Assembly (NCBI RefSeq): GCF_001276715.1 | Contig: NZ_LIUQ01000015.1 | Location: 59,386 to 123,385 of the forward strand | Reading direction: 5' to 3' | From: Planktothricoides sp. SR001 | GTDB lineage: Bacteria; Cyanobacteriota; Cyanobacteriia; Cyanobacteriales; Laspinemataceae | DNA length: 64,000 nt | Shown here: positions 53,374 to 63,275 of the stretch, one piece after another | Layout of the letters: every line of letters begins with the position of its first letter | How positions within the stretch are numbered: position 1 is the first letter of the stretch | Made by a program: the position numbers and the translations under genes | Notes under the pieces: model-generated | The model's database searches: none | The model's input: only the letters and a program-made list of their open reading frames with translations | Told to the model about the DNA's origin: nothing

Positions 53374-54144
53374 ATGGACTGGCAAGAATTTTCTGGTAAC
53401 TGGGTTTATATTCCTTCTCGTCCCAAGGGAATAGTGCATTTTATTGGCGGTGCTTTTATCGGTGCAGCGCCCCATTTAACCTATCGTTCTTTATTAGAAG
53501 ACACCAGTAAAAAAGGTTATGCGATCGTCGCTACACCGTTTATTAATACTTTCGATCATCGCGAGATTGCCCGGAATGTTTTGGAAAGCTTCGAGTGGTG
53601 TGTGGAACAATTGCAAATGGCGGGAAAATTACCGAATCGCTATTTGCCCGTTTACGGATTAGGGCATAGTATGGGCTGCAAGCTACATTTATTAATTGGT
53701 AGTTTATTTTCCGTGGAACGGGCGGGGAATATTCTGATTTCTTTTAATAATTTTCCGGCGCGGCGATCGATTCCTTTTGCGGACAATTTACCCGATGATT
53801 TTGATTTTGACTTTAGCCCAAATCCCAAGCAAACTAATGATATTATTGCTCGTAAATACCAAGTTAGGAGGAATTTGTTAATTAAGTTTAAGCAGGATGA
53901 TTTGGATCAAACTCTCAGTTTAAATCCTATTTTACAAGAACTATTTTCTAATATGGTGACGGTGAAAATCCTGCCGGGAAATCACCTGACTCCGTTGAGT
54001 CAAAATGTGCAATGGAAACCGGGAAAAGAGTTTTCGCCCATCGATGCGATCGCCCAATGGGTGAAGCAAGAAATTCATCGAGAACCGGATCTGCTTAAAC
54101 AAGAGATTTTCCGCTGGCTCAATCCTCTCGGTGTGAATAGCTAA
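53374..54144 (+). CDS. DUF1350 family protein (alpha/beta-hydrolase-like)
   Basis: The 256-residue protein starts MDWQEFSGNWVYIPSRPKGI and contains VHFIGGAFIGAAPHLTYRSL and YGLGHSMGCKLHLLIGSL. These match DUF1350, found in cyanobacteria and plants. G-H-S-M-G is the nucleophile elbow of an alpha/beta hydrolase, with a candidate Ser nucleophile. The reaction is unknown. It converges on the HTH gene. Confidence 0.9.
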   Translation: MDWQEFSGNWVYIPSRPKGIVHFIGGAFIGAAPHLTYRSLLEDTSKKGYAIVATPFINTFDHREIARNVLESFEWCVEQLQMAGKLPNRYLPVYGLGHSMGCKLHLLIGSLFSVERAGNILISFNNFPARRSIPFADNLPDDFDFDFSPNPKQTNDIIARKYQVRRNLLIKFKQDDLDQTLSLNPILQELFSNMVTVKILPGNHLTPLSQNVQWKPGKEFSPIDAIAQWVKQEIHREPDLLKQEIFRWLNPLGVNS

Positions 54145-54217
54145 ATCGCAAATCAGCAATAAATTCCTAAATTTTTCCCAGGTAAAAACCCTTTTCAAAA
54201 CCCTTTTGATTGACTAA

Positions 54218-54856
54218 CTATGGGCTAACTTCTGTGCGATAAAGCAGTCGATCGCCTTGACGATAACCGGGACTTTTTACTGTAACCATTGCTCCCGGTT
54301 CCGCCGTTCCTTGGGTGAGTTGATGCCAGCGGGGATCGTAAGCCACCTGGGAACCAACCTCCGCGATCGCCTCTACTCCCCATTGTTTCACCAACTCTTC
54401 CACGGGACGCATTAGCGGCAACAGATTCGCCGCTGCTAACTGAGGATTTTGCTGGGCAGCGTAGACCGCTTTTGGCCATTGCTTTAACCAAGATTCCAGC
54501 ATTTGTAAACCAGACTGCTGAAATTCCTGCATCAACACTTCTCGCTGTTGTGCCATCTCCGTTTTTAAGCGCTGATATTCTGCTTGATAGGAATCTCTTT
54601 TTCCCGTTGCGTCTTTCGTTTTCTGGGGAGTTAAGTCCACCTCACCAAATTGGCTCAGTAAATCAGCCAGGGGAATTTGCAGGGCGGCACTGAGTTTCAG
54701 CAAACTTTCGCCCCGCATTTGTAACGCTTTGCCTTCCCTTAATTGTTGCACCTGCCAACGAGAAACCCCCGCTTGGCGACTGAGTTCGCGCAAACTTCTC
54801 AGTCCTACCTGCGGCAATAGCTGTTGCAATCTTTCTGGATAATCGGTTTGACTCAT
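54218..54856 (-). CDS. HTH (XRE) domain joined to a GrpE-like domain
   Basis: Residues 15-75 form an XRE-type helix-turn-helix (LRELSRQAGVSRWQVQQLRE, then LLKLSAALQIPLADLL). A long helix (90-130) follows. The last 70 residues read LLPLMRPVEELVKQWGVEAI and then G-Q-x-V-A-Y-D-P-R-W-H-Q, ending GYRQGDRLLYRTEVSP, which resembles the beta-rich tail of GrpE nucleotide-exchange factors. A DNA-binding domain joined to a GrpE-like tail is unusual and suggests a link to Hsp70 control. Function is inferred only. The protein is cytosolic. Confidence 0.75.
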   Translation of the reverse strand: MSQTDYPERLQQLLPQVGLRSLRELSRQAGVSRWQVQQLREGKALQMRGESLLKLSAALQIPLADLLSQFGEVDLTPQKTKDATGKRDSYQAEYQRLKTEMAQQREVLMQEFQQSGLQMLESWLKQWPKAVYAAQQNPQLAAANLLPLMRPVEELVKQWGVEAIAEVGSQVAYDPRWHQLTQGTAEPGAMVTVKSPGYRQGDRLLYRTEVSP

Positions 54857-54935
54857 AAATTTTGTCCCACAGTCTTGCTTTCCAGAATAGTTTTTGAGAG
54901 TGGTTTGTGTTTGACTTCTCTAAAATTATCGGTAA

Positions 54936-55592
54936 TTATCGGTGAAAGGGTTGGCCAAATGTTTCACTGTAGACAACTTGGTTCGTTTCAAAACGTCCCC
55001 CATAAGGTTTCATGGGTTCAGCCGCATAACCCAGGGGCAGCAGACAGCAGACATCTACCTCTTCCGGGATATTAAATGCCGCTTTCACCTCAGAAGCGAT
55101 AAACCCTTCCATTGGGCAGCTATCCACCCCGTAGCTTTTAGCCACAATCATCAAATGCGCTACGGCCAGCATGGTTTGCCGGTTTGTCCAAGCTTCTATG
55201 TTTTCAAAAGAGGGTTTATTCTCAAAAATCTTAGGAATCGCCGATCGCATATACTCCGCTAGTGGATCGGCGATCGCCCCGGTTTTCATGCCCAAGGAAA
55301 TCACTGATTCAATATAATCTGGGTCAAGAACCCGGCGATCGCCACAACAAATCAACACCACCGGCGCCTCAGTCACTTGCCGTTGATTAAAGGCACAAGC
55401 TTTTAATTTTTCCTTATTTTCGCGATCGCGCACCACAATAAATCGCCAAGGCTGGAGATTAAACCCAGAAGGTGCGTACAAACCTAAGCGCAAAATTTCT
55501 TCCAAAATCACCTGGGGAATAACATCAGGACGGAACGCACGGGCCGCCCGTCTTTGTTCAATCGCTTCTTTGACGCCAATAGAAGGTTTCAT
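54936..55592 (-). CDS. nitroreductase family flavoprotein
   Basis: The protein has the FMN-binding arginines of the family in EAIEQRRAARAF, and LYAPSGFNLQPWRFIVV near residue 40. Its end has LPLGYAAEPMKPYGGRF. It likely reduces nitro or quinone substrates with NAD(P)H; the natural substrate is unknown. The start is decided by spacing: AGGAGG abuts the ATG at 55598 directly but lies six bases before the ATG at 55592, so the latter is preferred. A frame extending to 55670 adds an unlikely Cys-rich peptide. Confidence 0.9.
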   Translation of the reverse strand: MKPSIGVKEAIEQRRAARAFRPDVIPQVILEEILRLGLYAPSGFNLQPWRFIVVRDRENKEKLKACAFNQRQVTEAPVVLICCGDRRVLDPDYIESVISLGMKTGAIADPLAEYMRSAIPKIFENKPSFENIEAWTNRQTMLAVAHLMIVAKSYGVDSCPMEGFIASEVKAAFNIPEEVDVCCLLPLGYAAEPMKPYGGRFETNQVVYSETFGQPFHR

Positions 55593-56059
55593 CTCCATCC
55601 TCCTGTAGCAACTGCATGAACACATACCAGAATACCTAAATTTATGGAATAGATAACAATAAATCCCCAAACTTTCACATTTTTAATTATCTGTTATCTG
55701 TTTTTTGTTATTTGCTATAAGTTAATTGCTATTGGCTATCTGTTAGTTATTGGTTGTTTGGGGATGATTATGATAACAAACAACAAACAACAGGGAACAG
55801 GCAACAGGATGCTAATGAAAGAGGATGCTAATGAAAGACGAAAGAGTGAAGAGTGAATAGTGAGTAGTGGTATTTCATTGAAAGGCATCACTTTTCACTT
55901 GTACGGGCTAATGCGCTCGTCGCCCCTACGACTTTTGTACGGGCGAATGCGCTCGTCGCCCCTACGACTTTCCCCGTTCCCTGATAACTGTTCCCCGTTC
56001 CCTGATAACCCTTCCCTGTTCCCCAACCAACAACAAACAACAACCAACCAACAACATTT
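55593..56059. repeat. low-complexity spacer with a 36-bp direct repeat
   Basis: Two copies of a 36-base unit with ATGCGCTCGTCGCCCCTACG lie at 55901-55971. CCCCGTTCCCTGATAAC is repeated just after, and A/C-rich CAACAAACAACAACC runs flank both sides. No gene is supported. Confidence 0.75.
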
Positions 56060-57088
56060 TTATTGAAACTGTTTTAAATCCCCTGGGTTGACTGCTCCAT
56101 ATTCCGTAATAATTTTAGTAATTAACTCTGCCGGAGTCACATCAAAAGCTGGATTATAAAAATCTACTCCAGGGGGAGTTAAAACCGTGTCACCTACTTG
56201 ATAAACTTCGGCGAAATCGCGTTCCTCAATGGTAATTTCTGCCCCAGTTGCTAACTGAAAATCAATGGTAGAAAGGGGAGCCGCCACAAAAAAAGGAATC
56301 TGGTGGGCTTTGGCCACTAATGCTAAAGAATAAGTCCCAATTTTATTCGCCGTATCCCCATTTGCGGCAATGCGATCTGCGCCGACAATCACTGCATCAA
56401 TCATCCCCTTTTTCATACAATGAGCCGCCATATTATCGGTAATCACGGTGACGGGAATTCCTTCTTGCACGCATTCCCAAGCTGTCAGTTTTGCCCCTTG
56501 TAAACGGGGACGAGTTTCATCCGCATAGACCCGCACTAAACGTTCCGCTTTCCAAGCAGAACGAATCACCCCCAAAGCGGTGCCATAACCCGCAGTGGCT
56601 AAGGCTCCAGCATTACAATGGGTGAGAATTCGCAGTTTCTGCGGGCTGGGGGGTAACACTTCTAAGCCTTTGTCCCCAATAGCTTGACAAGTTTGTATGT
56701 CTTCTTGATTAATAGTTTTGGCGGTTTCCAGAAGCACAGTCTTAATTTGCTCGACGGTTCCCTCGGTTTCTTGGGCAGTTTTTAACATCCGGTCGATCGC
56801 CCAAAACAAATTGACCGCAGTGGGACGAGTTTGCCGCAACTGTTGGCCAAAGAAGGCTAATTTTTCTAAAAAGATACTTTTGTTGTCGGTTTCAATTTCT
56901 CTAGCCCCTAAATACATTCCGTAGGCTGCCGCTACGCCAATAGCCGGGGCTCCTCTAACGATCATGGTTTTAATCCCATGAGCCATATCCTCAATGCGAT
57001 CGATTTTGACCAGGCGATATTCAGCGGGAATTCGCGTTTGGTCAATCAGGAAAACGCTATCATCTTGCCACAGAATAGGATAAATCAT
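56060..57088 (-). CDS. mtnA: S-methyl-5-thioribose-1-phosphate isomerase
   Basis: This 342-residue enzyme of the methionine salvage pathway interconverts methylthioribose-1-phosphate and methylthioribulose-1-phosphate. It carries [18 protein letters not shown], the catalytic Cys region [19 protein letters not shown] and the Asp region [20 protein letters not shown]. Length fits MtnA. The close relatives eIF2B subunits lack the T-H-C-N-A-G form. No other mtn gene is next to it. Confidence 0.95.
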   Translation of the reverse strand: MIYPILWQDDSVFLIDQTRIPAEYRLVKIDRIEDMAHGIKTMIVRGAPAIGVAAAYGMYLGAREIETDNKSIFLEKLAFFGQQLRQTRPTAVNLFWAIDRMLKTAQETEGTVEQIKTVLLETAKTINQEDIQTCQAIGDKGLEVLPPSPQKLRILTHCNAGALATAGYGTALGVIRSAWKAERLVRVYADETRPRLQGAKLTAWECVQEGIPVTVITDNMAAHCMKKGMIDAVIVGADRIAANGDTANKIGTYSLALVAKAHQIPFFVAAPLSTIDFQLATGAEITIEERDFAEVYQVGDTVLTPPGVDFYNPAFDVTPAELITKIITEYGAVNPGDLKQFQ

Positions 57089-57103
57089 TATACGAACTCA
57101 ACG

Positions 57104-57140
57104 AAAAAGACCCCAACATCTTAGAACGATGGGGGTCTTC
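57104..57140 (-). terminator. rho-independent terminator after the C-terminal processing protease gene
   Basis: On the minus strand AGACCCCCATC pairs with GATGTTGGGGTCT (seven clean pairs plus an inner helix) and is followed by TTTTTC. It lies about 90 bases past the protease stop and just ahead of mtnA. Confidence 0.7.
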
Positions 57141-57231
57141 TTGGGTATATTTTTCTTCCCCAGGAGAGGCGATTCGCTTTCTCGACCGCTTTGCGGAATC
57201 GCGCATTTGATCTGAGGCTCAATGGTAATGC

Positions 57232-58518
57232 TTAATTTCCCGCTTGGATGCGGCGAGAGGCGGCAATTTCCTCTTTTAACACCTTTAACGCTTCCGCATA
57301 TTGAGTATCGGTTTCAGTGCCAATCAAAGTGCGATCCTTCTTAATCGCTTCTTTAGCTTCTTCCGTCAAGTCAATCTCAATGTCTGGGTGAATGCCTTCA
57401 TGGTTAATATCTGTGCCATTAGGGGTCAGATATTTGGCGATCGTCACCGCTAATCCAGAACCATCACCTAAACCCCGTACCGATTGGACTAAGCCTTTCC
57501 CAAAAGTTTTCGTGCCCACAACCACCGCTCGTCCGTTATCCTGCAATGCCCCAGAGAGAATTTCACTGGCACTGGCAGAACCGCCATCCACCAGAACCAC
57601 CAGGGGTTTTTCGGTGAGCGATCGCCCCGAAGCTTCTTGGCGATCCATTTCCCCGCGTCGGTTAACCGTCGAGACAATCGTGCCGCTGGACAACCACATC
57701 CGGGCAATTTCCACACTGGAGTACAACAGACCCCCTGGGTTAGAACGCAAATCCAGAATATAGCCGGTAACTTTTTGGTTTTCCAAGTCTTGAATCGCTT
57801 GACGCATTTCTTCCGCTGCGTTGGCGTTGAATTGGTTGAGGCGAATATAACCAATTTTGCCACTGTCAGAGTCACGCAAGCTATAACGAACTGGGTGGAT
57901 TTCAATGCGATCGCGCCGCATCGTATAATCTTTTTCCGGTTCTTTGTCCCGCTTAATCGTCAAAGTCACTTCTGTACCCACCGGACCACGAATTAAACTC
58001 ACCGCTTGGTTAACATCCATGCCCTCGGTACTCTGACCATTAATTTTCAGGATCACATCTTTAGCTTGAATCCCCACCCGGAAAGCCGGAGTATCCTCAA
58101 TCGGCGCAATTACCACCAGTTGCTTAGTTTCTTCATCTTGCGCCAACTGGATCCCTACCCCAGTCAGTTCCCCAGAAGTATCAATTTGCATATTGCGGAA
58201 CTCTTCGGGATCCATAAACCGCGTGTATGGATCCTGGATTTGTTCCAGCATTTCTCTAATCGCGTCATAAGCTTGATCCATCGACTGATAGGATCGATTT
58301 TCCACATAATCCTGACGCACCGTTCGCCAATCTACACTATTAAAAGTACCATCAACATATTCCCGGTCAACGATCTGCCAGACTTCATCGACCAGTTCTT
58401 TGGGGCTATCTTGAAAAAAGGCTTGTCCTTGAGACAACAGTCCCGTGACCGTCACCGTAATCGCCGTTAACATAAATGCTGTTGTACCGAGAACAAGTCC
58501 GCGTTTTTTAATCACCAT
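57232..58518 (-). CDS. S41 family C-terminal processing protease
   Basis: The protein has an N-terminal signal or anchor segment (residues 6-30), a PDZ domain (about 100-190, with GVGIQLAQDE and LKINGQSTEGM) and an S41 catalytic domain. Ser316 in GGSASASEIL and Lys341 in TFGKGLVQS form the Ser-Lys pair, counted from the ATG at 58518. That start has AGGAG four bases upstream; upstream in-frame ATGs at 58545 and 58575 lack this. Relatives in cyanobacteria (CtpA, CtpB, CtpC) trim the D1 protein or other periplasmic proteins; which one this is cannot be decided by eye. Confidence 0.93.
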   Translation of the reverse strand: MVIKKRGLVLGTTAFMLTAITVTVTGLLSQGQAFFQDSPKELVDEVWQIVDREYVDGTFNSVDWRTVRQDYVENRSYQSMDQAYDAIREMLEQIQDPYTRFMDPEEFRNMQIDTSGELTGVGIQLAQDEETKQLVVIAPIEDTPAFRVGIQAKDVILKINGQSTEGMDVNQAVSLIRGPVGTEVTLTIKRDKEPEKDYTMRRDRIEIHPVRYSLRDSDSGKIGYIRLNQFNANAAEEMRQAIQDLENQKVTGYILDLRSNPGGLLYSSVEIARMWLSSGTIVSTVNRRGEMDRQEASGRSLTEKPLVVLVDGGSASASEILSGALQDNGRAVVVGTKTFGKGLVQSVRGLGDGSGLAVTIAKYLTPNGTDINHEGIHPDIEIDLTEEAKEAIKKDRTLIGTETDTQYAEALKVLKEEIAASRRIQAGN

Positions 58519-59355
58519 AAGTCTCCTGAGACGGGAAGAAAACATTACATATAAACATTTACAGCTACGAATCACTGAAATCCTGGTTTAATATTTTCCA
58601 GATCCATCACGAACGAGAATTACTTGATGGCTGGTTAGGGGTTTTGACGCCTTAAAGTGTCTAAGGTTCAAATATGGAGCGAGTTAACCCGCTACCTTAC
58701 TCGAATCAGATTTTCATATCAATAAGTTCTCCATTATTTTTCCGTTATTTTCCAGGACTGCTCTTTATTTTAAAGAATTTTTTTAAGATTTTCACGTTTG
58801 CCGATCCTGCCCCTAACGAAAAGTTTCCGTAATATCACGGAGGTTCGACTGCTGCTACGTCCCTTGGTCTTAATATTAGCAACTGAGTAGAAAGGTTGTT
58901 AATTGATCGTCCGGGCGAAGCATTTGGGTAAAAGGTTATTGTGAAATCGGATAAGTTACTTGCCCGAATGCTATCGCCCCTACAGAAGCATTGCTATGCA
59001 TTTTTCCTGAATTTCGCTGAATTATTAAAGGCTTTTTCTCCAAAAAACTAGCCGAGGCGAGACAACCGGGGATTATTCCTAGGGCATTTTTGTTATCATG
59101 GATCACCTCAACTCAACTACTTTTGTTAACTCGGTTGATTTTGATTAAGATACTTACGCCGCCGAAAAATTGCCCACCCTTCAGTTTTCACGATAACACA
59201 GATTTCCTTAACCAGTCTTGATGATTATTCTTTCCATAATTGTTTTTGGTGTAGTGATTGGTTATTCGTGATTGGTTATTCGTTATTCGATGTCTGGCAC
59301 CTTATGACAAATAACCAACAACCAATAACAAATAACCAACAACTAACAACAAAAG
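58519..59355. other. long spacer with a GCGAAGCATT inverted repeat
   Basis: No gene is supported in this 840-base stretch. A decayed member of the inverted-repeat family lies at 58911-58984 (CCGGGCGAAGCATTTGGG facing TGCCCGAATGCTATCGCCCC). The end is A/C-rich simple sequence made of AATAACCAACAACC-like units. Confidence 0.65.
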
Positions 59356-60582
59356 TTAAGGATCGACCCAGCGACCGTCGGCCTTAATTAAATTGATCAA
59401 TTCTGTTACACCTTCAGTTTCAGGGACTTTCTTAATTTCTTCCCGTCCGCGATAGAGAGAAATATAGCCCGGTTGCTTACCCACATAACCATAGTCAGCA
59501 TCGGCCATTTCTCCTGGGCCATTGACAATGCAGCCCATCACCGCAATATCTAACCCGGTTAAATGCTTGGTGGCTTCTCGGACTTTATGCAGCACTTCTT
59601 CTAAGTTAAATAGAGTGCGACCACAAGAAGGACAAGCGACATATTCCACCATTGTTTTCCGCAAGCCTAACGCTTGCAGAATGCTGTAACAAACGGGGAT
59701 TTCTTTTTCTGGGGCTTCGGTTAAAGAAACCCGAATGGTGTCGCCAATGCCTTCGGCTAAGAGAGTGCCAATGCCTGCGGTAGACTTGATCCGCCCATAT
59801 TCTCCGTCTCCGGCTTCGGTGACTCCTAGGTGCAGGGGATAGTCCATGCCGAATTCGTCCATCCGTTTGGCCATCAGCCGATAAGCCGCTAACATGACGG
59901 GAACTCGCGAGGCTTTCATGGAAATTACCAGGTTGCGGAAGTCCAAAGATTCGCAAATGCGAATAAATTCTAGGGCGGATTCGACCATTCCTTCGGGAGT
60001 ATCTCCGTAGGTAAATAGCATCCGTTCCGCGAGAGAACCGTGGTTCACCCCAATTCGCATGGCTTTCCCTTGATCCCGCAGGGAAATGACTAAGGGTTCT
60101 AAGGTTTCGCGGATTTTTTCCCCAATTTCATCAAATTCCCCTGGGGTGTATTCGGTGCGATCGCTTTTTGGCTTTTCAAAGACATATAACCCTGGATTAA
60201 TCCGCACTTTATCGACGTGCTTGGCTACTTCCAGGGCGATTTTCATGCCGTTGTGATGTACGTCTGCCACTAAGGGCACGGGTTGATAGGTGGCGGCGAG
60301 TTTTTCTTTGATGGTGGCTAAAGCTTTGGCATGGGCCATACTCGGCACTGTCACCCGGACGATTTCACAGCCAATTTCATGGAGACGCCGAATTCCGGCA
60401 ACGGACCCGTCGATATCTAAGGTATCTTCGTTGATCATCGATTGGACGACTACGGGATATCCGCCGCCAATGGTGACGTTGCCCACTTTTACTGGGCGAG
60501 TTTTGCGGCGATGGATGGTGGTGTCCATCAGGGCTGCGTTGGCATCCGCTTTAGGAGTTGTCGGTAGTGGCAGAGTTTGCAT
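59356..60582 (-). CDS. ispG: 4-hydroxy-3-methylbut-2-en-1-yl diphosphate synthase
   Basis: This 408-residue iron-sulfur enzyme of the MEP isoprenoid pathway starts with the block [20 protein letters not shown] followed by V-Q-S-M. It has the cluster ligands in [14 protein letters not shown] and [20 protein letters not shown]. Length and motifs fit bacterial and plastid-type IspG using ferredoxin in cyanobacteria. It stands alone. Confidence 0.97.
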   Translation of the reverse strand: MQTLPLPTTPKADANAALMDTTIHRRKTRPVKVGNVTIGGGYPVVVQSMINEDTLDIDGSVAGIRRLHEIGCEIVRVTVPSMAHAKALATIKEKLAATYQPVPLVADVHHNGMKIALEVAKHVDKVRINPGLYVFEKPKSDRTEYTPGEFDEIGEKIRETLEPLVISLRDQGKAMRIGVNHGSLAERMLFTYGDTPEGMVESALEFIRICESLDFRNLVISMKASRVPVMLAAYRLMAKRMDEFGMDYPLHLGVTEAGDGEYGRIKSTAGIGTLLAEGIGDTIRVSLTEAPEKEIPVCYSILQALGLRKTMVEYVACPSCGRTLFNLEEVLHKVREATKHLTGLDIAVMGCIVNGPGEMADADYGYVGKQPGYISLYRGREEIKKVPETEGVTELINLIKADGRWVDP

Positions 60583-60901
60583 AGTTGCAAGAGTTTGAAT
60601 TTTATTTAAATTCTCTTTTATATTTCAGATTGCCATATTTCGGGGATCTTTTGACAGTTCTGGGGTCAATATGATTAGGTTTTGCTGCCTCTGTCGGTGC
60701 GATCTCGGTTACTGGAGATGTTTGCTGCCGCCATCACCTCCAGGCATTCCGTGGGAATTTCCCGATCGCGCTGATCGTCGAGAAATCAGCAATGGTAGCG
60801 ATCGGGTCGGGCCAGGGTAGGGAATCCCCCGGTTTGCTCAAAGGTATGTCACAATTATTTAGTGAGTCTGTTTATTTTGTTTTATTTTATTAAAGATCAA
60901 A
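60583..60901. other. non-coding spacer between divergent ispG and hicB
   Basis: No gene is supported. It is mixed sequence with no strong repeat. The segment 60860-60900 is T-rich and may hold the hicBA promoter, but no clear boxes were assigned. Confidence 0.5.
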
Positions 60902-61177
60902 ATGTTAACCAGCTACATTCAAGCAGCCATGCACCGAGTGCTGAAGAAACCGGGTTTCTTTAGAAAATCTCTGTAACCCCACCAAAATTGTCATAGAAAC
61001 CCGGTTTCTGGAGAAATCCCCGGTTTTCCAGGAGTTTGGGCAAATGCTGCAACTTTGGAAAATTGTCGAGAAGAATTACAGTCTGCCTTAGAAGATTGGA
61101 TTTTAATTCGACTGGCAGATCGTCAATTTTTACCAATTGTTGATGGAATTGAATTAATGATTAAGGAGGCTGTTTAA
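60902..61177 (+). pseudogene. hicB: HicB-family antitoxin interrupted by a palindromic repeat
   Basis: The start reads MLTSYIQAAMHR, a typical HicB beginning. The end reads GEIPGFPGVWANAATLENCR, then EELQSALEDWILIRL and LPIVDGIEL, also typical. Between them, where homologues have a short strand, is a 67-base stretch (60944-61010) made of two AGAAACC/GGTTTCT palindromes. It introduces a TAA at 60970-60972 and shifts the sense. The antitoxin therefore cannot be made whole. The intact hicA toxin follows with TAATG overlap. Confidence 0.8.
60944..61010. repeat. paired AGAAACC/GGTTTCT palindrome element inside hicB
   Basis: AGAAACCGGGTTTCT at 60945-60959 and AGAAACCCGGTTTCT at 60995-61009 flank about 35 bases. 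The same palindrome is present in spacers at 10719, 14774, 23485, 33473 and 62331. Confidence 0.9.
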
Positions 61178-61395
61178 TGCCTCCAATTGGTCTAATTAAG
61201 AGAAAAGACTTAATTCGTTATTTAAAAGAACTGGGATTTGTCGGGCCGGTCGCGGGCGGAAAACATCAACATATGAAAAAAGGCGATCTTACCCTAACTC
61301 TGCCAAATCCGCATCAAAGTGATATTGGTATGGAGTTGTTGGTGAGAATATTGCGGCAAGACGGTATTAATCGGGATGAATGGGAAAATCTTTAG
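61177..61395 (+). CDS. hicA: HicA-family mRNA interferase toxin
   Basis: The 72-residue protein has the HicA dsRBD-like fold. It starts I-K-R-K-D-L-I-R-Y-L-K-E-L-G-F and contains the catalytic His30 in AGGKHQHMKK, then LTLPNPHQSDIGMELLVRIL. A perfect AAGGAGG precedes the ATG, and its start overlaps the hicB stop (TAATG). Known HicA toxins cleave mRNA and are held by HicB. Here HicB is broken, so the toxin may be silent, weak or controlled by another antitoxin. Confidence 0.9.
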   Translation: MPPIGLIKRKDLIRYLKELGFVGPVAGGKHQHMKKGDLTLTLPNPHQSDIGMELLVRILRQDGINRDEWENL

Positions 61396-61502
61396 CATAA
61401 TTTTAACAAAAATAAGAAAAAACGAAAATTGGCTCGAAAAAATCATTCCCGCATCCGCTAAACTAAGTTAAAATAAAAATAAAATAGTCATCAAAACCGC
61501 TT

Positions 61503-62246
61503 ATGAATTTGGTTAAGGAACGCAATATTTCTGAAGATCCCCCAGAAGATGTTATATTTCCTGAAAGTGATTTATATAGCAATGAACCTCCAGTGGAAAC
61601 TCATTTACATCTTCAGCAAATACTGCTGTTGCTGAAATGCTTAGATTGGTTATGGCGCGATCGCACTGACTATTTTGCCAGTGGAAATCTGACCATTTAT
61701 TACTCCTCACGGCAACGGAAGTCGGAAGATTTTCGCGGGCCTGATTTTTTTGTCGTTCTTGGCACCGAAAAAACACCGCGCAAAAGTTGGGTGGTTTGGG
61801 AAGAAGACGGCAAATATCCTAATATAATTATTGAATTGCTGTCAAAAAGTACCGCAGCGATCGACCGAGGCTTAAAAAAACAACTCTATCAAGACATTTT
61901 TCGCACTCCTGATTATTTTTGGTTTGACCCAGATACTTTAGAATTTGCTGGTTTCCACTTGCTAGATTCTGTGTATGAAGCGATCGCCCCAAATGAATCA
62001 GGATATTTGTGGAGTAAGCAATTAGGGTTATATTTGGGGGTTTTTAACGGCCAATTAAGATTTTTTACCCCGGAAGGGGAATTGGTCAATACCCCAGAGG
62101 AAAGTGCGGAAACCGAACGTCAGCAAAAAGAGTTGGCCTTTGCACAAGCGGAAACCGAACGCCAGCAGAAGCAGTTGGCCTTGGAAAAAGTGGCTCAATT
62201 ATCAGCCAAGTTGCAAGAATTGGGTATTGACCCGGATAGTTTGTAG
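61503..62246 (+). CDS. Uma2 family endonuclease-like protein with coiled-coil tail
   Basis: The 247-residue protein has the Uma2 (DUF820) core with DYFASGNLTIYYSSRQRKSE, then F-R-G-P-D-F-F-V-V-L-G, PNIIIELLSKSTAAIDRGLK and YFWFDPDTLEFAGF, a PD-(D/E)xK arrangement. The tail is a helix with AETERQQKELA repeats ending LSAKLQELGIDPDSL, the same style as the tail of the Uma2 gene at 49979-50760. Function is unknown in this family. No partner gene is evident. Confidence 0.9.
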   Translation: MNLVKERNISEDPPEDVIFPESDLYSNEPPVETHLHLQQILLLLKCLDWLWRDRTDYFASGNLTIYYSSRQRKSEDFRGPDFFVVLGTEKTPRKSWVVWEEDGKYPNIIIELLSKSTAAIDRGLKKQLYQDIFRTPDYFWFDPDTLEFAGFHLLDSVYEAIAPNESGYLWSKQLGLYLGVFNGQLRFFTPEGELVNTPEESAETERQQKELAFAQAETERQQKQLALEKVAQLSAKLQELGIDPDSL

Positions 62247-62406
62247 ATGGCTTGTAGATTGCTTTCTGGGGTATTACTGCGGTGTGCGTTAGAATCAGAA
62301 ACAAGCCAAAAACTCGGTTTGATCGCGGAAAAAACCCGGTTTCTTGAAGAAATCTGGTTTTTCCGGCCATCCCCCGCCTCTACTTCACTCCACTAAAACC
62401 TGCGAT

Positions 62407-62796
62407 ATGATGCAACTTGACGCCAAACTGCTTAAGATAAGTGCGATCGCATTTGTATTGATCGGACTAACCAGTTGTAATGGCTTGGTCAAATCAGGAT
62501 TGGGTGTCACCCCGATTAATGCGATCGAACAAAATTGGGAAAAACACTCTAAAGTTTATGTCAAAGGAACTGTACAAAAAGTAGTTCCTTTTGTGGATAG
62601 TGCCGCCTATCAATTAGCGGATGAGAGCGGGAATATTTGGGTTTTTATCCAAAAAGATTCTCCCCCCCAGATGGGAGAGCAAGTCTTAATTCAAGGTCAG
62701 GTTAAATATCAAAGTATTCCCATTTCTGACCAAGAGTTTGGCGAAGTTTATCTGGAACAAGTTAAGCGACTGGAATTGAATGAAACCCAAAAATAA
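62407..62796 (+). CDS. lipoprotein with OB-fold-like domain
   Basis: The protein begins with KLLKISAIAFVLIGLTSCNG, a lipoprotein signal with a lipobox L-T-S-C. The mature part (about 100 residues) reads VYVKGTVQKVVPFVDSAAYQ, then LADESGNIWVFIQ, GEQVLIQGQVKYQSI and FGEVYLEQVKRL, a likely OB fold. It should be anchored in a membrane on the periplasmic side. The start is one of the adjacent ATGs at 62407 or 62410; the frame further upstream crosses a palindromic repeat. Function unknown. Confidence 0.78.
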   Translation: MMQLDAKLLKISAIAFVLIGLTSCNGLVKSGLGVTPINAIEQNWEKHSKVYVKGTVQKVVPFVDSAAYQLADESGNIWVFIQKDSPPQMGEQVLIQGQVKYQSIPISDQEFGEVYLEQVKRLELNETQK

Positions 62797-62828
62797 TTAA
62801 TCAATAAAGGAAAAAGTAATTTTTTTAA

Positions 62829-63275
62829 ATGAACACAAAATTGCGGCACGTTTCTTTAGGTATTTTACACCAAGACAGCAAATTCCTACTGCAACTAAGA
62901 GATAATATTCCGACAATCAATCATCCCGGTTATTGGGCCTTTTTTGGCGGTCATGTTGAACCGAACGAAACCCCAGAAGCTGCGGTTAAGCGAGAGTTAG
63001 AAGAAGAAATTGGCTATGCCCCGGCGGTGATTTCCTGGTTTGATAGTTTTGTGACTCCAGAAGTGGTTCGTCATATTTACTATGGTGACTTAACCGTGGA
63101 CATGAATCAGTTGGTTTTAAATGAAGGATGGGATATGGGTTTATGGACTGTGGAAGAGATTCTGCGGGGCGATCGCTATTCGGAAAAAGCCGGTGAAGTT
63201 CGTCCCCTGAGTCGCCCTCATCAGGACATTTTGATTCAGTTTATTCAGCAGCATTTTCCCGAACTTTTTGATTAA
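62829..63275 (+). CDS. NUDIX hydrolase
   Basis: The 148-residue protein has an exact Nudix box from Gly41 to Tyr63 ([20 protein letters not shown] then IGY), which binds the metal for hydrolysis of nucleoside diphosphate-linked compounds. The substrate cannot be told from sequence. It lies 32 bases after the lipoprotein gene on the same strand and may be co-transcribed. Confidence 0.93.
   Translation: MNTKLRHVSLGILHQDSKFLLQLRDNIPTINHPGYWAFFGGHVEPNETPEAAVKRELEEEIGYAPAVISWFDSFVTPEVVRHIYYGDLTVDMNQLVLNEGWDMGLWTVEEILRGDRYSEKAGEVRPLSRPHQDILIQFIQQHFPELFD

Noticed and set aside
58640..58710. Possible tRNA-like segment containing GGTTCAAATA
   Set aside because: No acceptor, D-arm or anticodon stem could be arranged around it.
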